Notes: generated by a model from the sequence alone, not told the origin. A DNA stretch of 37,735 nt from Bacillota bacterium (GCA_023415595.1 JAEZJW010000051.1:1-37735), one strand, 5' to 3'. Positions 1-7,702 are shown, numbered from the stretch's first letter. Numbers and translations: made by a program.

Positions 1-131
1 TCCATCCCGGAGTTAACGTTGGACGCGGCGGCGATGATACATTATTTGCTTTGGTTGACGGTGTTGTCAAATTCGAAAGAAAAGGCAGGGATAAGAAACA
101 GGCAAGTGTTTACCCTGTAGAGAGCAAATAA
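1..131 (+). CDS. rpmA: 50S ribosomal protein L27 (bL27), 3' end
   Basis: Only the C-terminal 42 codons lie in the window (reading frame begins at base 3). They read HPGVNVGRGGDDTLFALVDG and end FERKGRDKKQASVYPVESK, the typical C-terminal half of bacterial L27, a structural protein of the large ribosomal subunit near the peptidyl-transferase centre. A hairpin terminator follows. rpmA immediately upstream of obgE is the standard order in Firmicutes, which supports the call. The gene is cut by the window edge, not broken. Confidence 0.95.
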   Translation, partial: HPGVNVGRGGDDTLFALVDGVVKFERKGRDKKQASVYPVESK

Positions 132-183
132 TTCATTTACTGCATAGCAGTGCATGTAATGACTCAACCCGATTTCGGTAATG

Positions 184-216
184 ACCCCAAATTCTGAAAG
201 GATTTGGGGTTCTTTT
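184..216 (+). terminator. Intrinsic terminator after rpmA
   Basis: A 9-bp perfect stem (ACCCCAAAT / ATTTGGGGT) with a 9-nt loop is followed by TCTTTT. It separates the ribosomal protein operon from obgE, which has its own promoter candidate downstream. Confidence 0.85.
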
Positions 217-249
217 ATGCATGAAATAAAAGTTATAATTTCCCATCGG

Positions 250-278
250 TTGAATTTACCATGATTTGTGATTATAAT
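250..278 (+). promoter_or_regulatory. Candidate promoter for obgE
   Basis: TTGAAT (250-255) and TATAAT (273-278) are separated by 17 nt, a good sigma-A promoter lying just after the rpmA terminator. It would leave an obgE leader of about 165 nt, in which no recognised riboswitch is visible. Confidence 0.6.
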
Positions 279-448
279 AGGCTTGATGGCTTTGACATAA
301 TATTAGAAAGACTTTAAGAAATAATCTGAAGTAGAATAAGAAATAATAGTTAATAAAGTGAAATTGATCATATCAATCGGACGGATAAGGCTTACAGCTC
401 GACCGCAGATTGCATAGATACCTGCAAGAGGAAAATGGAGGTTTTAGA

Positions 449-1735
449 ATGTTTGCAGACAGAGCGGAAATCTATATCAGGTCCGGCAAGGGCGGAGATG
501 GACATGTATCCTTCCGGAAAGAGCTTTTTGTTCCTGCCGGCGGACCGGACGGAGGAGACGGCGGTAAGGGTGGTAACCTGATTTTTGAAGTGGATGAAGG
601 TATGAATACCTTAGCAGATTATAGATATATCAGAAAATATGCTGCCCAGGACGGGGAAAACGGCGGGAAGAGAAACTGCACCGGCAGGAACGGTGAGGAC
701 CTGATTTGTAAGGTACCACCGGGAACTGTAATCAAGGAGAAGACCACCGGCAAAGTAGTTGCCGATATGTCCGAATCGAATAAAAGGGAAGTAATCCTGC
801 GTGGCGGACGGGGTGGAAAAGGAAACCAACATTATGCAACGGCAACGATGCAGGTGCCCCAATATGCACAGCCAGGTCAGAAGGCCATGGAGATGACGGT
901 TATCTTAGAGCTTAAGGTAATAGCGGATGTAGGTCTGGTCGGCTTCCCGAATGTCGGTAAATCGACCTTCTTAGCCAGAGTGACCAATGCAAAACCGAAG
1001 ATCGGCAATTATCATTTTACGACCACCAGCCCCAATCTGGGTGTCGTGGATCTGGAAGGCGGAAACGGCTTTGTCATCGCGGACATCCCCGGTCTGATTG
1101 AGGGAGCATCGGAGGGACTTGGACTTGGACATGAATTCCTGCGTCATATCGAACGTACGAAGGTTATCATCCATCTGGTGGATGCGGCCTCCACAGAGGG
1201 CAGGGATCCGATTGAGGATATTAATCTGATCAATTCAGAGCTGGTTTCCTATAACGCCGAGCTTGCAAGCCGACCTCAAGTGATTGCAGCCAATAAGATA
1301 GATGTTTTCTATGGAGAAGAAGGGGAAGAGGTATTAAAGAAAATCAAGGATACCTTTGAACCACAGGGAATTAAAGTGTTCCCGATCTCCGCAGTCAGCG
1401 GCAAGGGAGTGAAGGAGCTTCTGTATCATGTGAAGGAAATGCTGGATCAGGTGGATCAGACTCCTGTCGTATTCGAGAGGGAATTCTTCCCCGAGGATCT
1501 GATGAAATCAGAGGAGCCTTACGAGGTATGGAAGGAAGAGGAGCATAAGTTTGTGGTGGAGGGACCGAGAATCGAGAGAATGCTCGGTTACACCAATCTG
1601 GACTCTGAGAAGGGCTTTACCTTCTTCCAGCGCTTCTTAAGGGAAAATGGTATACTGGAGGATCTGGAAGCTCTCGGGATCGAAGAGGGAGATACGGTCC
1701 GTATGTATGGATTAGAATTTGATTATTATAAGTAA
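449..1735 (+). CDS. obgE: GTPase Obg (ribosome assembly)
   Basis: Obg-family GTPase acting in late assembly of the 50S subunit and in growth control. The 428-aa product has three parts: an N-terminal glycine-rich Obg fold (about 1-158, with GGPDGGDGGKGG), a G domain with the P-loop GFPNVGKST, the switch motif DIPGLIEGA and the base motif NKID, and a C-terminal OCT domain (about 355-428) typical of Firmicutes. An in-frame ATG exists at 410, but the start at 449 is preferred: it has a GGAG ribosome site 8 nt upstream and the protein then begins MFADRAEIYIRSGKGGDGHV as expected for Obg. The last codons lie inside a large inverted repeat (1719-1762). Confidence 0.95.
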   Translation: MFADRAEIYIRSGKGGDGHVSFRKELFVPAGGPDGGDGGKGGNLIFEVDEGMNTLADYRYIRKYAAQDGENGGKRNCTGRNGEDLICKVPPGTVIKEKTTGKVVADMSESNKREVILRGGRGGKGNQHYATATMQVPQYAQPGQKAMEMTVILELKVIADVGLVGFPNVGKSTFLARVTNAKPKIGNYHFTTTSPNLGVVDLEGGNGFVIADIPGLIEGASEGLGLGHEFLRHIERTKVIIHLVDAASTEGRDPIEDINLINSELVSYNAELASRPQVIAANKIDVFYGEEGEEVLKKIKDTFEPQGIKVFPISAVSGKGVKELLYHVKEMLDQVDQTPVVFEREFFPEDLMKSEEPYEVWKEEEHKFVVEGPRIERMLGYTNLDSEKGFTFFQRFLRENGILEDLEALGIEEGDTVRMYGLEFDYYK

Positions 1736-1762
1736 CCCCGAAGGGTTACTTATAATAATCAA
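1719..1762 (+). repeat. Long perfect hairpin overlapping the obgE stop codon
   Basis: A 20-bp perfect inverted repeat with a CGAA tetraloop. The core is AGTAACCC-CGAA-GGGTTACT and the arms extend outward through the codons for the obgE C-terminus. There is no clean T-run after it, so it is a doubtful terminator and more likely an mRNA 3'-end stabiliser, attenuator or part of the hairpin repeats that follow. Confidence 0.8.
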
Positions 1763-1855
1763 CGAATGAAACCGAAGGTTTCATGAGTCTGGATATGCCA
1801 TAACATATCAACGAATGAAACCGAAGGTTTCATGAGTCTGGATGTGCCATAACAT
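1758..1855 (+). repeat. Two tandem 49-bp hairpin-bearing repeats
   Basis: Two adjacent 49-bp direct repeats (1758-1806 and 1807-1855) differ at one base (A1795 versus G1844). Each contains the hairpin ATGAAACC-GAA-GGTTTCAT and ends GCCATAACAT. The CCGAAGG hairpin core is the same as in the preceding obgE-end hairpin. They fill the space between obgE and yhbY and stop just before the yhbY ribosome site. Confidence 0.85.
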
Positions 1856-1877
1856 ATAATTAGGAAAGGAGCAGATT

Positions 1878-2192
1878 ATGACAACGAAACAGCGTGCATA
1901 TCTGAAAGGGCTGGCGATGACTATGGATCCGATCTATCAGATCGGCAAATCATCCCTGACCCCGGAAATCACCGAAGGTGTATCGGAAGCACTGGAAGCA
2001 AGGGAACTGATCAAAATTAATGTACTGAAGAACTGTACAGAGGATATCAATGTTCTGGCGAATACCCTGGCAGAACGTACTCATTCCCAGCTGGTACAGA
2101 TCATCGGTAAGAAGATTGTATTATATAGAGAATCGAAGGATAAAAAGAGAATTGTCCTTCCTGAAGACAAGAAACTTAAAAGCAAGGCTTAG
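1878..2192 (+). CDS. yhbY: YhbY-type CRM-domain RNA-binding protein
   Basis: Small (104 aa) ribosome-assembly RNA-binding protein. The sequence MTTKQRAYLKGLAMTMDPIY begins the CRM fold, and QIGKSSLTPEITEGVSEALE matches the conserved 'GK.G.t..vi..i..aL' segment. ELIKINVLKN and the later QIIGKKIVLYR complete it. The C-terminus is lysine-rich. AGGAAAGGAG lies just upstream of the ATG. In Firmicutes this gene sits before nadD, as here. It probably binds pre-50S rRNA. Confidence 0.93.
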   Translation: MTTKQRAYLKGLAMTMDPIYQIGKSSLTPEITEGVSEALEARELIKINVLKNCTEDINVLANTLAERTHSQLVQIIGKKIVLYRESKDKKRIVLPEDKKLKSKA

Positions 2193-2240
2193 CTTGAGCA
2201 ATGCTCCTGGTTTACTAAAGATAAGAAAGGGTGGAATAAT

Positions 2241-2870
2241 ATGAAGAAGGTCGGAATAATGGGTGGTACCTTTAACCCGATTCATAACGGCCATTTATTT
2301 CTGGCCGAATATGCATATGAACAGATCGGGCTTGATACAATTCTTTTTATGCCTTCCAAGAAGCCTCCGCATAAGGCCAGCCTTGAGGTGGCTTCCGGCG
2401 AAGACAGAAGGAAGATGACTGAACTGGCAATCCTGGATAATCCGCATTTTGAGATTTCTGCAATAGAGTTGGAACGGGAAGGGGTAACCTTTACCTGCGA
2501 TACTCTTACAGAGCTTACCATGGACCATCCGGATACGGAATATTATTTCATCATAGGAGCAGATTCGCTATTTCAGATAACAGAATGGAAAACGCCTCAG
2601 GTTGTATTTAATCTATGCACGGTAGTAGCGGCCGGCAGGAACCATCTGCCGAAAAGCCAGATGGAACAGCAGGTGAAGAGACTTACTGAGGAATACGGAG
2701 CCAGTATCATCCTATTGGATATGCCTACGATAGAAATCTCTTCAGCGGATATCCGGGAACGGATCGTAAAAGGTAAATCCATACGATACTATGTACCGAG
2801 CCAGGTTCAGTCCTATATCGAAGAACATGGTCTATACGGTTCCCCTATAAATTTATCTGATACAATTTAA
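2241..2870 (+). CDS. nadD: Nicotinate-nucleotide adenylyltransferase
   Basis: Transfers AMP from ATP to nicotinate mononucleotide to make deamido-NAD in NAD biosynthesis (cytosol). The 209-aa product opens with the nucleotidyltransferase signature GGTFNPIHNGHL (HxGH type), has the conserved KKPPHK segment, the central YYFIIGADSL motif, and ends with the second signature ISSADIRERIVKGKSIRYYVP (ISST/SxxR type). Length and neighbours are normal for the family. The start has GGGTGG upstream. Confidence 0.95.
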   Translation: MKKVGIMGGTFNPIHNGHLFLAEYAYEQIGLDTILFMPSKKPPHKASLEVASGEDRRKMTELAILDNPHFEISAIELEREGVTFTCDTLTELTMDHPDTEYYFIIGADSLFQITEWKTPQVVFNLCTVVAAGRNHLPKSQMEQQVKRLTEEYGASIILLDMPTIEISSADIRERIVKGKSIRYYVPSQVQSYIEEHGLYGSPINLSDTI

Positions 2871-2908
2871 GCCTAGTGAACATGCCGCAAGCTTGCTTGA
2901 GAGCATGC

Positions 2909-2925
2909 GATCGGAGCTGACGATC
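2909..2925. repeat. Small hairpin in the nadD-yqeK spacer
   Basis: GATCG-gagctga-CGATC forms a short hairpin in a spacer that also holds several TGAACATG/ATGTTCATG half-palindromes (about 2877-2960) and ends GCTATAACATAG. That end resembles the GCCATAACATAT end of the 1758-1855 repeats. Probably a decayed member of the local intergenic repeats. Confidence 0.4.
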
Positions 2926-3036
2926 AAAACATGCATTATGTTCATGCTATAACATAGTACTAATCTTTCGTCCGTTGTGAAAAGGCAGGCAAGCCGGTGG
3001 ACGGAATATCATATGATGATAAAGAAGGTAAGCTAC

Positions 3037-3606
3037 ATGGAACTGCAGCAATTAAGGGACAGCATAAGGCCGTGGATGGGAGAATACAGATACAGGCATA
3101 GCCTCGGGACGGAAGAAGTAGCCTGTGATTTAGCCCTGATCCATGGCTACGATATGTGGAAAGCCAGTATCGCAGGTATTTTACATGACTGTGTTAAGGA
3201 TTTTTCGGATGAAGAATTAATCAATGATTGTATCCGTTATCATCTGCCGATCAGCGAGGTTGAGAGGCAGAGGGTATTACTGCTCCATGCGAAGGTCGGA
3301 GCAGCCTATGCCGAGGATATATTCGGGATTAAGGATGAGGATATCTTAAATGCCATCCGATATCATACCACCGGAAGACCCGGTATGTCCTTACTGGAGA
3401 AAATCATCTTTATTTCAGATTATATTGAACCCAATCGGAAGCCTTTACCGGAGATAGACAGGATCCGATGGGAAGCATACAATCATCTGGATAACGCAGT
3501 GATCATGGTATCGAAAAGCACCCTCGATTATCTGAGTGAGATCGGCTCCGTGATTGATTCATTGACGATGGATACTTATGAATATTATAAAGGATTATTA
3601 GGATGA
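3037..3606 (+). CDS. yqeK: YqeK-type HD-domain hydrolase (Ap4A hydrolase, symmetrical)
   Basis: HD-superfamily phosphohydrolase; the YqeK family hydrolyses diadenosine tetraphosphate to two ADP. Visible motifs are YRHSLGTEEVA (first His), GILHDCVKDFSDEE (HD pair), LLLHAKVGA, and AIRYHTTGRPGMSLLEKIIFISDYIEPNR, all hallmarks of YqeK. The open frame extends to a GTG at 2977, but that start has no ribosome site. The ATG at 3037 has GAAGG 8 nt upstream and gives 189 aa, close to the family length. It follows nadD as usual. Confidence 0.88.
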   Translation: MELQQLRDSIRPWMGEYRYRHSLGTEEVACDLALIHGYDMWKASIAGILHDCVKDFSDEELINDCIRYHLPISEVERQRVLLLHAKVGAAYAEDIFGIKDEDILNAIRYHTTGRPGMSLLEKIIFISDYIEPNRKPLPEIDRIRWEAYNHLDNAVIMVSKSTLDYLSEIGSVIDSLTMDTYEYYKGLLG

Positions 3607-3659
3607 TAAAGGATTATAAAGGATTAAAAGGATTAAAAGGATTATAAAGGAGGTATATT

Positions 3660-4016
3660 GTGGAGAATTCGAAGGAAATGGTGAAACTGGTTTATGAGGC
3701 ACTGGATGAGAAGAAGGGTGAAGATATCCAGGTAATTGAGATAAAAGATATTTCTATCATTGCGGATTATTTCGTCATAGCAAACGGATCGAATGCCCCT
3801 CAGGTAGACGCACTGGTTTCCAATGTGAAGGATGTACTCGGTCAGAAAGGGTATGAACCCAAACGGATAGAAGGCATACGTTCCGCAAGCTGGATCCTGC
3901 TGGATTACGGTGATGTGGTGGTTCATGTATTCTCTAAGGAGGATCGCTTATTCTATAATCTGGAGAGAATCTGGCGCGATGGCAAGACCATCAATAAGGA
4001 ACAGCTGGGACTGTAG
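3660..4016 (+). CDS. rsfS: Ribosome silencing factor RsfS
   Basis: RsfS (Iojap/YbeB family) binds uL14 on the 50S subunit and blocks subunit joining when nutrients are scarce. The 118-aa sequence has the conserved DIQVIEIKDISIIADYFVIA, then WILLDYGDVVVHVFSKEDR and FYNLERIW near the end. The start is GTG, preceded by a near-perfect AAAGGAGGT (3646-3654). Between yqeK and this gene lies a run of AAAGGATTA-like repeats. A LytR-CpsA-Psr gene, often found between yqeK and rsfS in Firmicutes, is absent. Confidence 0.94.
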   Translation: MENSKEMVKLVYEALDEKKGEDIQVIEIKDISIIADYFVIANGSNAPQVDALVSNVKDVLGQKGYEPKRIEGIRSASWILLDYGDVVVHVFSKEDRLFYNLERIWRDGKTINKEQLGL

Positions 4017-4087
4017 TAATAAAGCAGGCAGAATAAAAAATATATTAATAATCGAAATATGTAAGGTATCAAACAAAAGGAATAATG

Positions 4088-4130
4088 AAAGGCAGATATC
4101 AGGAGGAGTGAATCCTGATATCTGCCTTTT
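4088..4130 (+). terminator. Intrinsic terminator closing the obgE-rsfS block
   Basis: A 17-bp perfect stem (AAAGGCAGATATCAGGA and its complement) with an 8-nt loop, followed by TTTT. It is strong, and because lexA converges from the other side it may also serve that gene. Confidence 0.9.
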
Positions 4131-4171
4131 GCTATATCGTAGTTAGCGATTGAATTATTCATTTATATTGA

Positions 4172-4196
4172 TTTATTTGACCAGACTGATGGTCAC
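4172..4196 (-). terminator. Possible weak terminator of lexA
   Basis: TGACCA-gactga-TGGTCA forms a 6-bp stem; on the minus strand it is followed by AATAAAT. It is short and the T-run is poor, so this is tentative. Confidence 0.35.
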
Positions 4197-4227
4197 TCAA
4201 AGCGGTATCGGCTGATTTAGGTTTAGT

Positions 4228-4845
4228 CTAGAAGAAGATACGGAATAATCCAATTACCTTACCGAGAATCTGGAGATCAGGAACAATAATCGGCTCCATA
4301 GAGTCATTCTCCGGCTGCAGACGATAGTAGCCATTCTCCTTATAGAAGGTCTTCACGGTCACTTCATCTTCAATCATTGCAACCACAAAATCGCCGTTCT
4401 TCGCATGGGACTGTCTCTGAACCAGAATCTTATCTCCGTTAAAGATACCTACATTTATCATACTGTCACCCTTGACCATCAGCATAAAGGTCTCTTCATT
4501 CGGCATGTACTCTGAAGGAATAGGGAAGTAGCTGTCAATATTCTGAACGGCCAGGATCGGCTGACCGGCTGTAATCGTTCCGACGATCGGTACATTCACC
4601 AGCTCTCGTCTGGTCAGATTGAATTCGTCATCGATAATTTCAATTGCTCTGGGTTTCGATGGATCTCTGCGGATGTAACCGTTCTTCTCAAGGGTCTCGA
4701 GATGGGAGTGGACAGAGGAAGTGGACTTTAGCTTGACAGCTTCGCAAATTTCACGTACTGCCGGCGGGTATCCTTTATTAATAATCTGAGATTTTAAATA
4801 CTCTAATATTTCCTTCTGTTTATTGCTTATCCTTCCATATCCCAT
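4228..4845 (-). CDS. lexA: LexA, SOS-response repressor
   Basis: Transcriptional repressor that self-cleaves on contact with RecA filaments. The N-terminal winged helix-turn-helix is visible (GYPPAVREICEAVKLKSTSSVHSHLETLEKNGYI). Then come the Ala-Gly cleavage site in VGTITAGQPILA and the Ser-Lys dyad, Ser in GDSM and Lys in VTVKTFY. An earlier in-frame ATG (at 4860) is rejected, because its first codons are the GGAGG ribosome site for the ATG at 4845. That start gives 205 aa, normal for LexA. Several LexA boxes lie upstream, so autoregulation is expected. Confidence 0.96.
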   Translation of the reverse strand: MGYGRISNKQKEILEYLKSQIINKGYPPAVREICEAVKLKSTSSVHSHLETLEKNGYIRRDPSKPRAIEIIDDEFNLTRRELVNVPIVGTITAGQPILAVQNIDSYFPIPSEYMPNEETFMLMVKGDSMINVGIFNGDKILVQRQSHAKNGDFVVAMIEDEVTVKTFYKENGYYRLQPENDSMEPIIVPDLQILGKVIGLFRIFF

Positions 4846-4928
4846 TCTATCAGCCTCCATTAAAATTTATTCTTCATCAGATGTATTCTATCTTTAATCA
4901 AATATGTAACGGTTTATCAGTTGAGTAG

Positions 4929-4957
4929 ATTATAACATATCAGTCATAAAAATGCAA
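4929..4957 (-). promoter_or_regulatory. Candidate lexA promoter
   Basis: On the minus strand TTGCAT (4957-4952) and TATAAT (4934-4929) are 17 nt apart. A LexA box (4957-4968) touches the -35 element, fitting autorepression. Confidence 0.6.
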
Positions 4958-4968
4958 AACTAATGTTC
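4957..4968. promoter_or_regulatory. LexA box 1
   Basis: AAACTAATGTTC matches the Firmicutes operator core GAAC-N4-GTTC at 7 of 8 defined bases. It abuts the lexA -35 region. Confidence 0.6.
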
Positions 4969-4996
4969 TGAAAAACGAAAAAATGTTTGTAAAAAG

Positions 4997-5008
4997 AAAC
5001 GAATGTTC
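4997..5008. promoter_or_regulatory. LexA box 2
   Basis: AAACGAATGTTC followed by GA matches GAAC-N4-GTTC at 7 of 8 defined bases. It lies between the divergent lexA and yneA-like promoters. A poorer copy (GAAAAAATGTTT, 4977-4988) is close by. Confidence 0.6.
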
Positions 5009-5019
5009 GAATTTTTATG

Positions 5020-5048
5020 TTGACAAACTGTGATATATCCACTATAAT
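5020..5048 (+). promoter_or_regulatory. Consensus promoter of the yneA-like gene
   Basis: TTGACA (5020-5025) and TATAAT (5043-5048) with a 17-nt spacer are a perfect sigma-A promoter. LexA box 3 covers the expected transcription start, so the gene should be strongly expressed once LexA is removed. Confidence 0.85.
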
Positions 5049-5058
5049 CAAGCTATAG

Positions 5059-5070
5059 AAACAAATGTTC
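5059..5070. promoter_or_regulatory. LexA box 3
   Basis: AAACAAATGTTC followed by G matches GAAC-N4-GTTC at 7 of 8 positions and lies 10 nt after the -10 of the consensus promoter. A further half-site (ATATGTTCG, 5076-5084) follows at once. Confidence 0.65.
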
Positions 5071-5266
5071 GTATCATATGTTCGATAAATTGATAATTCC
5101 TCATAATACAAAGAGGAAAACTAATAAAATTTTTTCTTAACTGACAGCGGATGACCCTGACCCATACTATAATGATACCAGTACATGACAAAACGATCCT
5201 GTAGCCCGCATGGCACCTTTGAAGGGATTAGTTATTATATGATTGATTATTTGGGAGGAATACCGT

Positions 5267-5614
5267 ATGAACAGAACCATGAGATATACCATGAAAGATA
5301 GAATGATTCTTAATAGGATCAGAATGTGGATGATCGGAGGCTTGCTTCTGATTCTGCTTATCTTATTATCCATGCTCTTCTTCACTAAGACGGTTACAGC
5401 TAAGGGAAGCCATGAGAGAATTAAGCTTGTGACCAGCGTTGAGGTTAAGAAGGGTGATACCCTGTGGAGTATCGCTGACAGTTTTATGTCGGATGAATAC
5501 GATGATATCGGCGAATATGTTGAAGAATTGAAGGATAGTAACGGACTTACCACAGATACGATCCATGCCGGGAACTTTATCATCGTGCCTTATTATGCCG
5601 ACGGTTCAAAATAG
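5267..5614 (+). CDS. yneA: LysM cell-division suppressor, YneA type
   Basis: The 115-aa product has a basic N-terminus, one membrane segment (about 21-41, GGLLLILLILLSMLFF) and an extracellular LysM peptidoglycan-binding domain (about 57-108, VKKGDTLWSIADSF and ending GNFIIVPYY). This size and layout, divergent from lexA, match Bacillus YneA, an SOS-induced inhibitor of septation. The name rests on context and architecture, because LysM alone is not diagnostic. The ATG at 5267 is chosen over 5243 because GGGAGGAA sits just before it. It is expected to be LexA-controlled. Confidence 0.8.
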   Translation: MNRTMRYTMKDRMILNRIRMWMIGGLLLILLILLSMLFFTKTVTAKGSHERIKLVTSVEVKKGDTLWSIADSFMSDEYDDIGEYVEELKDSNGLTTDTIHAGNFIIVPYYADGSK

Positions 5615-5640
5615 TTTGCTTTACCTTTTATATAATAGTC

Positions 5641-5693
5641 GCAGAATGAGAAATAAACCGTAGGATACCCTACACGTTTATTTCTCATTTTGC
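5641..5693. terminator. Long hairpin after the yneA-like gene
   Basis: An 18-nt arm (GCAGAATGAGAAATAAAC) pairs with GTTTATTTCTCATTTTGC (one G-T pair), with an inner GTAGG/CCTAC stem. No immediate T-run follows, so it is a probable but atypical terminator. Confidence 0.55.
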
Positions 5694-5748
5694 GTCAAAG
5701 AACTTTTTTCTGTTCTCAATGAAAATTTATACTTTTTTTATTCCATAA

Positions 5749-5777
5749 TTGATTATTTAAACATTTTATAATATAAT
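5749..5777 (+). promoter_or_regulatory. Candidate promoter of aspartokinase
   Basis: TTGATT (5749-5754) and TATAAT (5772-5777) are 17 nt apart, about 60 nt before the start codon. The leader is too short for a lysine riboswitch. Confidence 0.65.
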
Positions 5778-5837
5778 GATATTTAAAAAATGCCAATTAA
5801 TTACGGCACGGATTAAAGTGCAGAAAAAGGAGTACTT

Positions 5838-7157
5838 ATGAGTGACATAAAGGTTGTTAAGTTTGGCGGGAGCTCACTAGCTGATGCAAACCAGTTCCGG
5901 AAGGTGGCGGATATCGTTCACGCAGATAAGAACAGACGGTTTGTTGTTGCCTCCGCACCTGGTAAACGGTATGCCAGTGATACGAAGATTACCGACATGT
6001 TATATGGATGTTACGATATAGCAAGCAAGGGTTTGAACTTTGATGTTGAATTTCAGGCGATTGAAGATCGGTATAATGACATTATCAGAGATCTTAATCT
6101 GGATTTATCCCTTGAGGAGGAGTTCAAGCATATCAAATATTCTTTTACTCACAGAGCCGGCCGTGATTATGCAGCCAGCCGCGGGGAATATCTGAACAGC
6201 ATGCTGCTCGCCAAGTTCCTTGGTTTTCCTTTCCTCGATATGGTTGGATTAATCTGCTTTAACGAAAGCGGAGAGTTTGATTTGGATAAAACAATCTCCA
6301 AGCTGGCTCCTAAGCTAGGCGAGATGGAGAATGCCGTAATTCCCGGCTTCTATGGTTCCATGCCGAATGATACCATTAAGACCTTCTCCCGAGGCGGTTC
6401 CGATATTACCGGTTCCATCATAGCCAGGGCGGCAGATGCTCAGATCTATGAGAACTGGACCGATGTCAGCGGCTTCCTGATTTGCGATCCCAGAATCGTG
6501 AAGGATCCAAGACCGATTACTACAATTACCTATAGAGAGCTTAGAGAGCTTTCCTATATGGGTGCAACCGTACTTCATGAGGATTCCATCTTCCCTGTAC
6601 GTACGAAGGGAATTCCGATTAATATTAAGAATACCAATCATCCAGAGGATCCGGGCACTATGATCGTGTCACAATCCGTGGACAGAAGCGATTTCACGAT
6701 TACCGGTATTGCCGGCAAGAAGGGCTTCTCAGTCATCAATATTGAGAAGGATATGATGAACAGTACGGTTGGCTTCGGAAGAAATATACTCAGATCTCTC
6801 GAGAAGAATAATATCTGCTTTGAACATATACCCTCCGGCATCGATACTCTCTGTGTCATCGTCAGTACCGAAGCAATCCGCGGTAAGGAAAAAGCAGTAT
6901 TGGATGAAATCATCTCCCGTACCAATCCCGATCATATTGAGATAGAAGATGATCTGGCACTGATCGCTGTGGTAGGCCGTGGCATGAGAAAGGCCAGAGG
7001 TACTGCTGCGAAGATATTTACAGCACTGGCACAGGCAAAGATTAATATTAAAATGATTGATCAGGGTTCTTCCGAGTTAAATATTATAATAGGTGTATCC
7101 GAGGAAGACTTCGAGGAAGCTACCAGGGCAATCTATAGGATATTTGTTCAGGACTAA
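5838..7157 (+). CDS. Aspartate kinase
   Basis: Phosphorylates L-aspartate, the first step towards lysine, threonine and methionine. The 439-aa protein starts MSDIKVVKFGGSSLADANQF, the kinase ATP-binding signature KFGGSS. FSRGGSDITGS and the WTDVSGFLICDPRIV segment complete the amino-acid-kinase domain. Two C-terminal ACT domains follow (about 300-365 and 372-439), where feedback inhibitors bind. AAAAAGGAG precedes the ATG. It is monofunctional and stands alone between two hairpins. The feedback ligand cannot be told from sequence. Confidence 0.94.
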   Translation: MSDIKVVKFGGSSLADANQFRKVADIVHADKNRRFVVASAPGKRYASDTKITDMLYGCYDIASKGLNFDVEFQAIEDRYNDIIRDLNLDLSLEEEFKHIKYSFTHRAGRDYAASRGEYLNSMLLAKFLGFPFLDMVGLICFNESGEFDLDKTISKLAPKLGEMENAVIPGFYGSMPNDTIKTFSRGGSDITGSIIARAADAQIYENWTDVSGFLICDPRIVKDPRPITTITYRELRELSYMGATVLHEDSIFPVRTKGIPINIKNTNHPEDPGTMIVSQSVDRSDFTITGIAGKKGFSVINIEKDMMNSTVGFGRNILRSLEKNNICFEHIPSGIDTLCVIVSTEAIRGKEKAVLDEIISRTNPDHIEIEDDLALIAVVGRGMRKARGTAAKIFTALAQAKINIKMIDQGSSELNIIIGVSEEDFEEATRAIYRIFVQD

Positions 7158-7179
7158 TCCACAAGCTTAATAATTATCT

Positions 7180-7261
7180 AATCCCCCGAATAAAGCAGTT
7201 CACCGTGTAGCTGATAGGCTCTTAATCACTGTGAAATATTGCCGTAAACGGGGGATTTTTA
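7180..7261 (+). terminator. Terminator after aspartokinase
   Basis: AATCCCCCG (7180-7188) pairs with CGGGGGATT, followed by TTTT. The long interior contains a second stem (TTCACCGTG with CACTGTGAA, one mismatch), so this is a branched terminator. The rest of the spacer to 7516 holds only a promoter candidate at 7390. Confidence 0.75.
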
Positions 7262-7389
7262 TCTTATGGTCAAACTCTGTTCACAACATAACTTTTTACT
7301 GCTGATGGAGGCAAACTTGGTTCGTTCCTTGAACATTGGATGATATTATATGAAATTAAACAAATGATGCTTCTAAATAGTAGAAGCTG

Positions 7390-7398
7390 TGTTATACT
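7390..7398 (+). promoter_or_regulatory. Candidate extended -10 promoter
   Basis: TG-T-TATACT forms an extended -10 element with no good -35. A small inverted repeat GCTTCT-aaatagt-AGAAGC (7369-7387) covers the -35 position and could be an operator. It lies upstream of the small Cys-rich gene. Confidence 0.4.
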
Positions 7399-7516
7399 TA
7401 AGTGAGAAATTATTCCATTTGAAGGAAGAAGTATTCAGGTAATTATAACTCAGTAATAAGTAATGTTTCATATACATGGTATGAAGTAGTAAAGGCCCAT
7501 AGAAAGGGGGAGCCAT

Positions 7517-7702
7517 ATGTCAAAGGACAGGGAGACGGTATGTATCCATTATGTATCGATGGGAGTATGCGCGAAAGGCCGGGAAGCAAGCCATAAGGGC
7601 TACTGCCAGAAATGTGACCAGTATTATCCCAGAAGTAAGGAGCGTCATATTGACCTTAAGAGGAAGAAGCTGGATAAGATCAGATCCAAAGAAAGAGAAT
7701 AA
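7517..7702 (+). CDS. Small Cys-rich protein, unknown function
   Basis: 61-aa basic protein with four cysteines (C9, C18, C30, C33). The CQKCDQYYP part looks like half of a zinc knuckle, and the C-terminal third is almost all Lys/Arg/Glu. It has a strong AAAGGGGGAG ribosome site, so translation is likely. I do not recognise a named family. It may bind zinc and possibly RNA, but this is inference from composition only. Confidence 0.7.
   Translation: MSKDRETVCIHYVSMGVCAKGREASHKGYCQKCDQYYPRSKERHIDLKRKKLDKIRSKERE

Noticed and set aside
292..320. Second promoter for obgE starting at TTGACA (292-297)
   Set aside because: The -10 position (TAAGAA) matches consensus at only half of its bases; the 250-278 promoter is better.
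5694..5837. Lysine riboswitch before aspartokinase
   Set aside because: The leader from the promoter to the ATG is only about 60 nt; too short for that riboswitch and no matching stems are seen.
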